Source of the DNA: Rutpela maculata
Taxonomy: Eukaryota; Arthropoda; Insecta; Coleoptera; Cerambycidae
Assembly: GCA_936432065.2 (NCBI GenBank)
Contig: OW386292.2
Coordinates: 123,811,639-123,875,638, forward strand
DNA length: 64,000 nucleotides
Direction of reading: 5' to 3'
Position 1 is the stretch's first letter. Each line of letters starts with the position of its first letter. The notes below the pieces were generated by a model. It was not told where the DNA came from, ran no database searches, and worked only from the letters and a program-made list of their open reading frames with translations. Below, piece by piece: positions 1 through 12,500 of the stretch. Both the position numbers and the translations under genes were made by a program.

Positions 1-396
1 CTTAAAAATAAAATTTGGTGTCTCTTTCAATAATTTCCCAAAGAAATATAATTTTTTCTGCATAATTTATAAGAAGCTTATACATCTAACTCAAAAAATT
101 CAATTGTCCCATATCAATATTTAAAAAGAGCTAGAATGCACATTCTAATCGTTAAATTAGGAAACCGAGAAGGATTCGACAAAATTGCATATTTTATCAC
201 AACCGCAAACAGCTACGTTTTCCTCGCTTTTTTTGACATATTTGGAATTTACCAGCGCCATCTATTGAGCATGATTTTCTGAATTATGTCTCAAAATTTA
301 TCAAAACCTTCTCCTTCTTCTTCTTCTGTTGTTGAAATCTAATCTTAGCTTTGTTGTTCCGTAAGAGAAGAAGAAGAGCATAGACATTCAACATTC
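1..396. other. Upstream non-coding DNA of the ZAD zinc-finger gene
   Basis: I see no coding sequence here. The stretch precedes the first coding exon at 433 and probably holds the promoter and 5' UTR. A CTT-rich run near 310-330 and a GAAGAAG run near 366-378 are partly complementary. No clear TATA box or transcription start can be assigned from sequence alone. Confidence 0.5.
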
Positions 397-423
397 ATGG
401 CGTTTGGTGAATTTAACTTCTAG
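397..423 (+). promoter_or_regulatory. Upstream ORF of 8 codons before the ZAD gene start
   Basis: An ATG at 397 opens a short reading frame (MAFGEFNF) that stops with TAG at 421-423, nine bases before the main ATG at 433. If the transcript begins upstream of 397, this uORF would be met first by scanning ribosomes and could lower translation of the zinc-finger protein. The transcription start is unknown, so the regulatory role is inference. Confidence 0.3.
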
Positions 424-432
424 TTATTTAAA

Positions 433-534
433 ATGGAAAATAGAAGTCTAATATGTAGATTCTGTTTGATAAAGTGTAACAATTTCAATTCAACAGTGGT
501 CTCTTCAGAAAAATATATCCTTTTACTCCAAATA
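433..534 (+). CDS. Exon 1: first half of ZAD1
   Basis: The exon starts at ATG 433 and encodes 34 residues with the first ZAD cysteine pair (ICRFC). It ends in phase 0 at a strong GTAAGT donor at 535. Intron 1 is only 87 bp and ends in TTTTAG at 621. Confidence 0.85.
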
Positions 535-3500
535 GTAAGTTTTCAAAATAAATAGGTATCTAAAATGTTATTCTGTGTGAAAAATATTAGGTTAAGGGTA
601 ATGATTTTAATTTCGTTTTAGAATCTAACTATAAGTAAAGAACCTGTGATTTGTCAGACATGTGCAGAAATCGTTAAAAAATGTTATGATTTTAAAAAGA
701 CATGTCTTAGTGCTAGAGATAGTATACTCTCCGTCATCAACAAAGAGGGCAAAGCGAAATTGGATTTAAAAAATGTTTATCTAAGCAGAATGGAAAGTAA
801 AAGTACTGTTGATATTCCTATTGATTATACTATATGTGGATTTTGTTTGAATTTATCAAAAATTTGCACTGTTACATCTCTGGACAACGAAGTGGGAAGT
901 GTAAATTTAAGGAACATTATGTTGGTGAAATGTCTTCCTGAATTGGTAGGTACTTAATATTAGTGTCTGACAGTATGAACTATTTTCATAATGATAAAAG
1001 TGAGATTAGCAATGACAGTCGTTATTAAAGATTAAATAAAATACTATGTACTTTGTAGCTTAGGTATGGAACTCTTACAAGAATAACAGCAAGTCATACA
1101 TCGCTCTGATATGATGAAAAAGGATTTAATTTATTCAGAAAAATATGATAGCACACTAAAAGGTTTCAGTTGTTGTAAATAACTATCCGTTAAGTGAGCG
1201 GGTATTTTTGCTAGAGCTTATAAAATTCACACGTGGTTTTGCCCACAGAGACACTGAATAGATCGATAAATCAATTTATTTCACAGCAAATTTTGGTTTA
1301 TTAAAAGTTTGAAATTAGTACACCATTTACGTCCCTAAGCGAGATTGTTATTCTCTCTTTACTTGGACATGTTTTGATTATTTGTTATTGGTTTATTTTA
1401 TTTATTTTTCATGGTTTTAATAGTAGTATAAACATATTTAGTAAAAAGTCATAAAATCAATAAATGTGTATTTTCACCTTATTATTTTATTTGTAATACT
1501 AAAAATAATAAATATTTTAAAACCAAAGTTATGGTGTATATTTAGAGATGAGAAGATGTAAAATTCAATTGTAAAATATCACTGTATTAGGTATATGTAC
1601 TTTATATATGGAATAAATTATTTTAATAACACCAGTATACATTTACCTGTCAAAAGAGGACCCTCTTATTTGAGATTAAGAACATTTTAATGTCTACAAA
1701 ACCGAGCAAACAAATCTACTAAGTTTTTTATTTAAAAATTGTCAAATTTCTATTTTTGTATTTCGAAGTGTAGAACATTTATTCTTTTCTTTTATCTGTT
1801 TTATACAGGGATCTTACACACCAAAAAATAATGTAAGGTATTGTGACGTGCTTACACCCTTTTTGTAAACACCCTGTATCGTGGGTTCGGAAATTATAAC
1901 ACAGGGTAACACTAACACTAATTTATTAACTTACTAATTACAACAACAATTACTTGACTAATAATACACTGAGTACTACAGTTCAATTATTCAGTCACTT
2001 TATCACTGTGTTCACTTCTCAACTGACCATTAGAACTGTGCTTACTTAAGTGTCCACTCTAATTTACTCCGTGCCTTATATACCTAAAGATGACAGATCT
2101 CGATGCTTATGTGATGACGTCACCATTATCCAGATATATCTAGCAAGTTCCTTACTATTTCTAGAGCTTCTAGTAGGTTATTTCTCTAGTAGGTGCAAAT
2201 CCACATTCAGACATCCGAACTAATTGAATTTGGGCCTACTTTTTAGTTCATCATATAACCAACATAACCTTAAATTTTAAGAGGTTACAACATGTTAAGG
2301 CGAGTTTATAAAAAAAAGTCCCAGTCCTAACTTAGCCTATCTTAGTCTTAACTTTTTACCTAAAAAGTTAAATGTACAGGTTACCCGTATTCTGTTTATA
2401 AAAGTCATAATCCTGTCTTCCCAAGCAGCAATTTTAGTAGTTTCTACGTAATAGTTATCATTAGGGGAACTTTAAAGGTTTCCGCAACTAAGGACTGTTA
2501 CGTAATGGGAACCATCCTTCTACCAAGTATTCACCAAAATGGGGAATAATAATTACGTGGAAAAACTACTATTCCGGTACTTCTACCGTTACCGTGTCAA
2601 GAACTAGGTTATTACGTAAACGGGATGTAACCAAGTAGTAGAAATGACTAACTTTTGGAACAGCTCAGCTGACCGAAATGAGAGTGCAAACTATATATTT
2701 GGCTCTCTGTTATTCGAATAGCAAATTAATGACTTACTGAGTTTAAGCACATGATATGTCCAAGGTCCAAGTTAAGGTGATTATATACAACATGCATAAG
2801 CATATATTATAAATCATGATGTTTTGCATTTACCCTGGGTGTGGATATTAAAACCACCACTTGTTTTCTGTAAAATGTTATCATGATGCTTCGATAAAAA
2901 AGACGCCCCCTCGAGAAAATGGTTTTTTCGGAAAAAAAAATTTTTGCAAAAATTATGTGTACAAACAAAACTGCAAAATTTTTTATGGAAAACGTTTTTT
3001 TTTTTAATTTTATATATTATAAAGTAATAATCTATTTAGAAAACAGTAAATGACTATAATAAAAAGAAGTTTTTTATTGAATTATATTTTTAATCTGTCA
3101 ATATGGCGTCTTCATTCAACAACAGAAAAATGACGATTTTAATTGCAGTAACTTAGAGGTTGCAAAAACCAAAATTATTTTCCTACAAGTTACATTTACT
3201 ATAAAGTAGCAGATGCCACCAACGTTATAGTTGTTACTTTAAAAGTGGTGACGGGAACTACAACATTTCACTGTGTAGTTATATTTACCTAGATGTAGCA
3301 AATGGGACCAATGATGCTATAAGATCTTAGTAACTGTTGCTACCAACTTATTTTCATGTTGGTAGAATTGGCAGAATCGATATAGGTAATTTTTTTTTTT
3401 TTATTGGCAACGCAGTAATAACTGTTAAAGTGTCACTGTCACTGTGTGTGATAGGAATATGTGGATTAAAAATAATTTTATACTTTTACAAGTACTTTTT

Positions 3501-6500
3501 ATTATCTGATATTATTAGAAAGATATTTGGAAAGAGCACATATCGAACAATATTTGATGGATGCCCCAGACGGTGAGCATCTTATGTCAGAGGTAGGTGT
3601 TTATTATGATCTTACTTTTGCGTACCTATTTAATTGTTTGGGTTTTTTAGGTTGCATTGATATTGGGAGTTTACGGTGCCTGCCGTTGCGGTGAACTGAC
3701 TTTCTTTAGCGTCGAAGATATAAGAGATAAAGAATAATATCTGTATATATCCATACCCGATACCAAGACAAATAAATTCACAGTTTTAAATGAAGGATTT
3801 TCGGTAAACTCACTTGATTCAATTAGGAAATATGTGTCTTTAAGACCGCAAAATGTGTCTCACGAAAGATTTTTTGTAAATTTTCAAAAGGGAAAGTGCA
3901 CTGTACAATGCGTTGGATTAAATAAGCTCTAAAAAATTCCAAGAATTGTAGCTGATTATTTGCAACTGCCAGATGCAGATTTGTATACTGACCATATAGC
4001 ATGCACCGTTCCTCATCAACTCTTTTGGCCAATGCTGGGTAGTGACATTACCACCCTTAAACGTCACGGTGTGTGAAAATCATCCACCGTGGCGGAGGGT
4101 TATTTGGAAGATTCAGTCTCAACAAGATTGTTATTGCTAAAAAAATTCAGGGAGAGCAGCACAACGAGTCAGGCAATACAGACGTCGTTACTAATATAGA
4201 GAAAAATTGTGTACAGAAGAGCAGTTCTCTTTGTGAAAAATCGAATATGATGACAATAAATGTTAACATAAATATAAATAAGTGTTAGTGCATGGATTCT
4301 TTGTTTTGTTAATTTTCCATATAATGGAGACAATAAATAAATTCCTTGGACTTTATTTTATATTAAAATTACTCTTTAGTGACTAAATCACTTTACCTCA
4401 CTTTAGCTTACTACTTTGTCTCACTAGTGACTTATGGGTCACTTTATACCTTCAGTCTTATCAATAGAGATCACTTTATATGAAAGTGTTGGATAAATAT
4501 ATTTATTAACGTAAGGTGTGTAATAATGGAAAAAATACATGAGTTTTCATATTTATTTAGTGATCAGTTTACATTTAATTTCATTCAATTCAATTTATTG
4601 TACATAAATAATGTCTTATGCCGTTATACCGACATTGTCCGTTCCCCATCGACACAATATTTATTAAATTTGGAGTTTTTAATCGGCAAATTCATTTAAT
4701 ATGCTCAGTGGATCACCAACTGAACTATGGGTCAATCTGTGTGTTAAAGACAAGTTGTAATTTTCGAGCAGTACACAGTAGGTATCATTAATCACTACAA
4801 CTGTTATAGTTTTCGATTACTCTTCTTGTGTTGATGGGAGCACTTTTGCACTTGTTGCCAAAGATGATGGTTTTGCTGTGGCGATATAATCTTTCATGTT
4901 TGCATCATATTCTGAAGAATCACTATTTCTCTACTACTGTTTAACTGTTTCTTTAGTTTTCTATAAAACGTGGATGAGTGTTGATAAACTTTATTTCGCT
5001 TTCACTGAGCATTTCAGATGCCGCCATTTTATTCAATGCCAATAATTATATAAATTGTCTTAAAAGTTAATATTACTCTATAGTAGATTTTCAAGGTATA
5101 TGTAACTTTTAAGTCATTTTCAATTAGTGGGGAGTAGTAAAGATAACTTCAAAGCCCCTATGTTCGTAGAAATAACCTCATTTTTACTCGAGATGTCACT
5201 AATAAGTTAGACTACTTTCAAGTGGTCCTTTGGTAAAGCTGTGCAGTCGGCATTACTACCAATTTTCACTTTGCAGTTGAGGATGCTTCAAAGTAATGCA
5301 GAGTAGTATCCGCGACGTTGCAGATTCTCCAGCAGTTACTTGAAAGTGTTATAACTATACAGTGCCTAAATTCAGTAGAATCTACTTAATTGTCACTACA
5401 AATGCATGCCACAAAATGAATATTACCCTGAAGTCGCAAAATTAGTAACAGTTATGTCATTCCTACTATATTAAAGTTCCGATGCCTCAGATGCCAGTTT
5501 CCATCACTTTGAATGCTGCTTGGGTTGGTCCTAACTTAACCTAAAATTTTTAGATTAATTTTTCCTAGGGACTAATACCACAGAATAGATCAGAAATCAA
5601 TTCCAAAGTTCACGTATCTATTTTACGATCAACTTAGGACAAAGGCCAGTTTTGATAAACCCGTCTTCAGACATCAGGTATGTTTTAGGGAACAATTAAG
5701 ACTAAGATAGGCAAAGTTAGGACTCGGACTTTTTTTATAAACTCGCCTTTACAGTATTTTTACATCTCTATGTATATTAAACCAATGTTAAATCTTAATA
5801 GCTGTATAATATATTTCAGTATATAAAATATTCATATATTTATATTAATTATCCACCAAAGAACTCGTGTGTTTGGGTTAATATCAAACCGATTTTCGAT
5901 TTGAAGATATCAATGGATTTGTTGTAAAAATTAATATTTAAGTAACTGCTGGGTGTCTAATAGATGTTGCCATTTGAAAAAGTTGACATCATTACAAATT
6001 AGTGATTTCCGAAATTTTGTTTTGTTGTAGCTACTAAACCAAGTCGAAAAATCTCACATTTACATTTTTCTTTTATTGTTTTGGTCCATTTGATTGATTT
6101 GAGTGCATTCACTGTACTCTGGATGCAAAAGTAAAAATAACCCTAGAAAAATAAAGTAGTCTCAAAAAAATTTTAAAACTGTGCAGTCGTACTTAAAATC
6201 ATCTCCGGAATCTAAAACTATAAAAATATACAGGGTGTTCCATTTAAAATTTCAAAATTGGTCAGTTCTGAGGAAGCCGGAAGTAATGAAAAAGTGTGAA
6301 ATTATAAAAAAATTGCCGTTTTTGGTATATATTACTCCTCCCAAATTTAAGACTTACATCGTGAAAACTCTGGAAGCTCTAAGATTCCGTTGACACCAGA
6401 TATATTTGCTACTTACTAAACAGTTTTAATATTGCTGTCAGAGTTTATAATCTTTTTCTTAAAAAAATTGTTCTGTTGTAAAGAAAATATAAAAAATCTG

Positions 6501-9500
6501 ATGTTTTTTATTTGTTAATAGGATTTTAGATTCGTGGAGAAACCTGTAATATGTGGACCCTGCCTTGGGTCTCTTCAGATTTACTTCAAATTTTTAACGG
6601 ACTCTTTAACTGTAGAAGAAAAAATAAAGAAATATTGTGAATATGCAGGAATAAATAGTGAAGGTCCAATAGATTTATACGATGTATTTCAGTTTGATTA
6701 TAAGGAAACTGGAATATTTAAAAAAGAAAACAAAACCTGGGAAGATCAATGTGAAGTCGAACATAAAAAGGAAAATTTTACCAGTATTGACGATCAGTGT
6801 ACATTAAACAGTATGTTAATATGTAAAACAGATAATATCGAGGTAGGAGCAATTAAAACAGAGAACAAGTTCTGTGAAGATATTAAAATGGAGGCCGAGC
6901 AAAGCTATGAAAATTGTACAGAAATGGAAGACCAGAAACCTTTACCATGGGATATGGATCAAATTGAAATAAAAACGGATCAACATGATTTTGACAGGTA
7001 ATAGAATATAGTGAAGTGCATACTGGAACGGTTCACTTTTTCACCCTTTGCAATAGGCAATTTATTTTACCGTAATTCATATTTTTCTGCTATAAATTTA
7101 TTTAAATCTGGCCCTGTATTCGCGACTTATTTAGTTTATTATATTATTTCAAATATTTTGCTCGTTAAATATTCTGTTAGTTTCGAGGTTATAAAATAAA
7201 TCTCGAATCCACCTCACTCCAGTGCAATAGCCTCACCAAGGTTATTTAAGTGAGAAAGCGAATATTTCGCAGAGGATTACAGTTCGAATGGTCCAAGCGG
7301 TAGGATGGGCTTAGGCCCAAGGCGAATTTAGCCAACCTACTCAAGTAGTTTTTGCCCATCTATTTTCATTAATATTTCTGATCACTGCTTAAATATTAAT
7401 CAATCTTAATTATAAGTACCCACAGCCGATATTTCTAAAACTAAGAAATATATTTTTATTCTGTAAATGATAGATTTCTATGGTTAATGTCTTCTTCAGG
7501 AAGTACAATTTACTATTATAACATTATCACCAGAGATGGCGCTGCAGTTTAAAAATATTTTTCGATCGAGGAAGGTTTGAAACATATGTCATTCGATTAA
7601 GAATGAAATTTTAAACAAAATTATTCTTATTCCAAAAAGTCAGATCTGCAGTAGTTTTTGAGATATTTTAATTTTACTGTCTAATTTTTGAGTGTTATGT
7701 TTTTTTTAATTGCTGTATCTTTTTTAATTTTGATTTTCAGAGGTAGGTTCTTAGTAATTTTTTTGCCTGCTATGAGAGAATTATTTACTGGTGGGAAATT
7801 TTTTTAACAGCACTTCCGATTTTACCGGAAATTACTTTAAATTGACAAATTTAAATTAAAATAATTGAATAATTTGCAACTGTTTATTTATTAACAGTCA
7901 GAAGCCTAATATTCGTTTGCGTGTGTCATTTTAAGAATACATTAGTAAAATTTGTCCAAAATATGGCCCACACCAATGTTAGCAAAGTTAATATGTTATT
8001 AATTTATGGAAAATGCAATAAACATGCAAATGCAGCCAAACGTATTGTAATGTGTTACAACCCTTAGAATGAATGTAGTGTATTTGCACCTACTCGAGAA
8101 ACCTACCAGAAGTTAGTTCTGGTGACATCTGGAATGATCTAGAGAATGGTGGCGTCATCACAGAACAATCGAGATCTGTCATTTTTGGGTATAAAAGACC
8201 GACCGCATTCTCGGCGAGTAGTTCAGAAAGTTCAGAAAGTATAGAAAGTGAGGTTAAGACTTCAAAGATATACAAAGTAATAAACATTGTGATTTTAGTC
8301 AGAAAAGTGTATTTAAATTAATAATAGTATTGTGAAGTATCCAGTAAATATTTAATAAAGTGTGTTAGTGGACATCTCTTGTTATAATTTTTGGAACCCA
8401 CGGAATTTGCGAGGGTGGTTTCCTAAGGGTGGAAACTCGTTACAAATTGGTGTCAGAAAGCGGAATTTTATGACAAGAGGAGCTCTGAAGTTGTGCTGGA
8501 GTGTTCGAGAAGTATTCTCGAGGGTTAGTGCTAACACGGAGGACTCATTTACTGGACATTGTTCGAGGGTTATTTTCGAACAGGAAAATAGTGTTAAGTG
8601 CATTTTTGAGACATTGTAGAACATTTTATTAGGACATTAGTGTGATAATTAAATCCTTTGAACTGAGAAGTGATAGAGACACTGAAAAAGATTCATTTAG
8701 TGCGTGAAAATTACTAGAACTTTTCTATTTGGACATTAGTGGAGATTATTAAATTCTCTGAACTGGATAGTGACAAAAGACTCTGGATAAGACTTTTTCG
8801 TGCTATTTCGAGATTTGTCTAGAAAGTTCCATTACCGATATTGACGTGACAGTTAAATTTATTTTATTTTAATTTCATTGTATGCCCGTAACAACAAGAA
8901 GTATGGCATCCGATAAACAAATACAGGACTTATTCGAACAATTCCAAAAAATGATGGCGCAGCAACGGCAGGAAGATAAAGAAGAGCAAGAAAGAAAACG
9001 CCAGGAGGAAGAAAAACGGCGTCAAGAAGAAAGGGACGAATTAAAGAAAATTATGGAAGATCAGGAAATAAGACGTCAGAAAGAAAAAGAGGATGAAGAA
9101 ACAAGACGTCAGAAAGAAAAAGAGGATGAAGAAAGAAGACGTCAAGAACAAGAAAGACAACGTCAAGAGGAAAAAGACGAACTCAGAAAAATAATGGAAG
9201 ACTTGGAAGAAAGACGCCAGGAGGAATTAAGGAAAATCCTGAGCGATCAAATAAAAATACAACAGGACGCAATCATTTCTGTCAAGGAAGAAGTTAAAGA
9301 GGAGATAAACAAGGTCGAAGACAAAGTAGGTGTGGTCGAGACAGAAGTTAGTCAAATTAAAGGAAAAATGAGTGAGGTCGAAGGAGAGGTAGAGCGCCTT
9401 AAACGTCAGTTGAGAGAAAAAGGAGGCCAGTTAGTAACTTCATCGGATCCTCGGTTAAAACCTCCCTCCTTTGACGGCCAAAGCTCATGGACGACGTACA

Positions 9501-12500
9501 AAAGACAATTCAAGGCGGCGGCATCTGCAAATAACTGGGATAATGAGGAAAAGGCCATGGCATTAGTTCTAGCGCTAAGGGGCCAAGCTTCAGAGTTACT
9601 CCAAACCATCCCAGTTGAGAAACAAAGGGACTTCAAAGTCTTGGAAGCTGCGTTAGACTTGAGGTATGGCGATCAACAACTTGCCCAATTATACCAGGCT
9701 CAACTGAAATCCTGGATGCAAAAAGCTGGGGAAAGTTTACAAGAATTCGAAGCTGCGATAGAGAGACTGGCACACCTGGCGTATCCGTGTGCACCTAAAG
9801 AATTCCAGGAACAATTAGCCGTAGGGGCCTTTTTAGATGGTATAAGGGACGAAGAGGTCAGGCGAGTTCTGAGGTTGACGAGACACCAAAGTAGTAGCGA
9901 AGCTTTGGTGCGTGCACTGGAAGTAGAAGCTGCATATAGGGATACTCCAAGGTCGAGAGTGCGAGCTGTGACTCTCGAAGAATCGCAACCAGAAATGAAC
10001 CAGGACCCCTTGCTGACTGAGATGCAGAAAATATTCACCAAATTATGCGATAAATTGGATGGCCTCGGAAAGCAGAGAAAACAACACAATAAAGGAAAGC
10101 CGAGCGGAGGTATTAAATGTTACAACTGCGGCAAGGAAGGACACATGAAGCGAGACTGTCGACAGCAGAATTCGGAGAGTCGAGTAAATGCTGTGAATGT
10201 TGAAGAGAAGCAGGAAAACAGTACCAGAGGGGTTGTTCTGGCTAGGGAATGCAGTGCCCCCAGAGAAATTAAGATTTCCCAGCTTCGAAGAATCGCAAGC
10301 AGTCTGTTGTTGCATGGATATGTGAACGGAAGAAAATGTTTGTTTACCATCGACACAGGTACTACGTCATCAATAGTACGGCCAGGATTTATATCGGGCA
10401 TAAAGATTACCAAGAGGCAAAATGAAGAAGTGATCGTCCGGACAGCTACGGGGGACAGGGCCACGGTTCATGGAGAAGTAGACCTGGGTTTGCAGATTGG
10501 GCATTTGAGGTTCGACCACAGGGTCATCGTGGCTGACATTACGGATGACTTCATTTTGGGACTGGACATTATGGAACAGTATGGATTTATTGTTGACGTA
10601 GGGAAGCGAATGTTAAGGATTGGGAACGAACAATTTAGTTTGTCAAAAGTGAACGACCAATGCGAGAAAACCAGGCTGTTGACAACGCAGGCAGTCAAAA
10701 CTCCTGCATTATACAGAAAAACAGACAAGGAAGATTGCAAGGTGAGAAAATTGCCGAACATGGTTGAAGTGAACACTGTCAAGGTCGATCTTCCAGACAG
10801 TTGGTCAAAGAAAATTCTGAGGCAAGAGCCTCGCCAGGATGTGGAGGCCTGGTGTCACAAGTGTAAAAATTGTGCTGCCCGTGGAGAACCATTTTCGATG
10901 AGCAACTACAGAAATGAAAGTCGAGAACAGCCAAAGAATGATCGAGAGCAGATGAACAGAACTAGTAACCGCTTGAAGGCTCGTTATGATCAGAATGCCA
11001 GTACAGGGGGATTCAAGGTGGGGGATCTGGTTTGGCTGTACAACCCACAGCGGAAGGAATGGAGATCCCCGAAATTTCAACCTCCTTGGGATGGACCGTA
11101 TACTGTTATTACCCGAATTAATGATGTCGTCTATCGTATTCAACGAAACAAAAAGTCCAAGATGAAGATCGTACACTTGGATAGACTGGCGAAGTATGTG
11201 AAAGAGGTTGAATTGCCTGACCGGGACGTTCAGGCTTAAGGAGGGGGCAGTGTAATGTGTTACAACCCTTAGAATGAATGTAGTGTATTTGCACCTACTC
11301 GAGAAACCTACCAGAAGTTAGTTCTGGTGACATCTGGAATGATCTAGAGAATGGTGGCGTCATCACAGAACAATCGAGATCTGTCATTTTTGGGTATAAA
11401 AGACCGACCGCATTCTCGGCGAGTAGTTCAGAAAGTTCAGAAAGTATAGAAAGTGAGGTTAAGACTTCAAAGATAAACAAAGTAATAAACATTGTGATTT
11501 TAGTCAGAAAAGTGTATTTAAATTAATAATAGTATTGTGAAGTATCCAGTAAATATTTAATAAAGTGTGTTAGTGGACATCTCTTGTTATAATTTTTGGA
11601 ACCCACGGAATTTGCGAGGGTGGTTTCCTAAGGGTGGAAACTCGTTACAGTATGTATCAGTTAAAATTTCAAAACAGACCACAACCCGATCGCAAGACTT
11701 TTTCCAATTTGTGTAACAACTTATTACAATATGGTAGTTTTAAAAAGTTGAAACCTGAAAGAATACCAACAGCAAGAACCCAGGAGAATACGGCTTTAGT
11801 TTTACAAACTGTTAACAATGATCCCCACTCATCATTGTGACAAATAAGACTCTCCACCAATGTATCAGTATCGTCATGCCAAAGAATCTTAAAAAAAATA
11901 AGTACTTTCCATATAAACCACATCTACATCTACTGCCTACGGACTATGATCGTCGCTTAACCTATCTTGCTGAGTTTTCTGTTCTTTATGAAGGAAATTG
12001 TAATTTCCTTAAAAATGTACTATAGAAGATATGGCAGATTTATACAATAAAATCTACTCTTGCGCTGGTGCAATTAATAGACATACATTATTAAGGACAT
12101 CGCTTTGACATGCTTTGACATTCAAGCAGACAGAAGTAATTTCGGGCATCTGTTTTAAATATTGTTGTCAAGATGTACTGTTCAAAAAAAAAATTACCTT
12201 GTTGCTTTTCCATTTACATTTCTCAATTTAAAGTAATTTCCGGTAAAATCGGAAGTGCTATTAAAAAAAAATACCACCAGTAAATAATTCTCTTATAGTA
12301 GGCAAAAAAATTATTAAGAACCTACATCCGAATATAAAGATTAAAAAGTTACAGCAATTAAAAAAAATAAATAACACTCAAAAATTAGACAATAAAATTA
12401 AAATAACTCAAAAACTACTGCAGATCTGACTTTTTGGAATAAGAACAATAATTTTGTTTAAAATTTAATTCTTAATCTAATGGCATATGTTTCAGACCTT

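Larger units (their letters stand above)
8046..11649 (+). mobile_element. Young, internally deleted LTR retrotransposon with intact ORF
   Basis: Two 399-bp LTRs start TGTAATGTG and end GTTACA. A 4-bp target duplication, GTAT, flanks them (8042-8045 and 11650-11653). I find one difference between the LTRs (T at 8272 versus A at 11477), so the insertion is recent. A primer-binding-like site follows the 5' LTR and a purine-rich tract precedes the 3' LTR. The single ORF at 8882-11239 lacks reverse transcriptase, RNase H and the integrase core. The gag, protease and integrase C-terminus are of Ty3/Gypsy type. Mobility would need enzymes supplied in trans. Confidence 0.92.
7963..12026 (+). pseudogene. 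Tc1/mariner-type transposase, split by an LTR element and missing its core
   Basis: Coding sequence starts at ATG 7963 (MAHTNVSKVNMLL) and runs to 8045. It resumes after the LTR element at 11654 with QLKFQNRPQPDRKTFSNL, the helix-turn-helix N-terminal part of an insect mariner-like transposase. The frame continues to about 11837, hits a stop, shifts, and reaches LPTDYDRRLTYL and NFLKNVL near 12022. The next codons should give the first catalytic Asp (the WSD of copy 2). Instead, sequence from the far C-terminus follows directly (about 12030-12100), so the DDE core has been deleted. The protein is dead. The same region of copy 2 at 42721-47142 retains all three acidic motifs. Confidence 0.75.

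Noticed and set aside
646..957. Independent small gene starting at GTG 646
   Set aside because: The frame is open upstream to the TTTTAG acceptor at 621 and joins exon 1 in phase. A GTG start is unlikely in an insect, and the last codons belong to the intron.
3337..3576. 79-aa hydrophobic ORF
   Set aside because: The protein frame has a poly-F run from a T tract, and its end overlaps the recombinase exon in a different, better supported frame.
6181..6393. 70-codon open frame before exon 3
   Set aside because: It has a non-ATG start, is rich in low-complexity codons, and contains a mariner-like TIR piece; no family features.
8090..8287. Open - strand frame repeated in both LTRs (also 11295-11492)
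   Set aside because: It lies entirely within the LTR opposite the promoter and R region; it is repeated only because the LTRs are identical, with no protein features.
9406..11176. Several - strand open frames beneath the retrotransposon polyprotein
   Set aside because: They are antisense shadows of the strongly supported gag-protease ORF.
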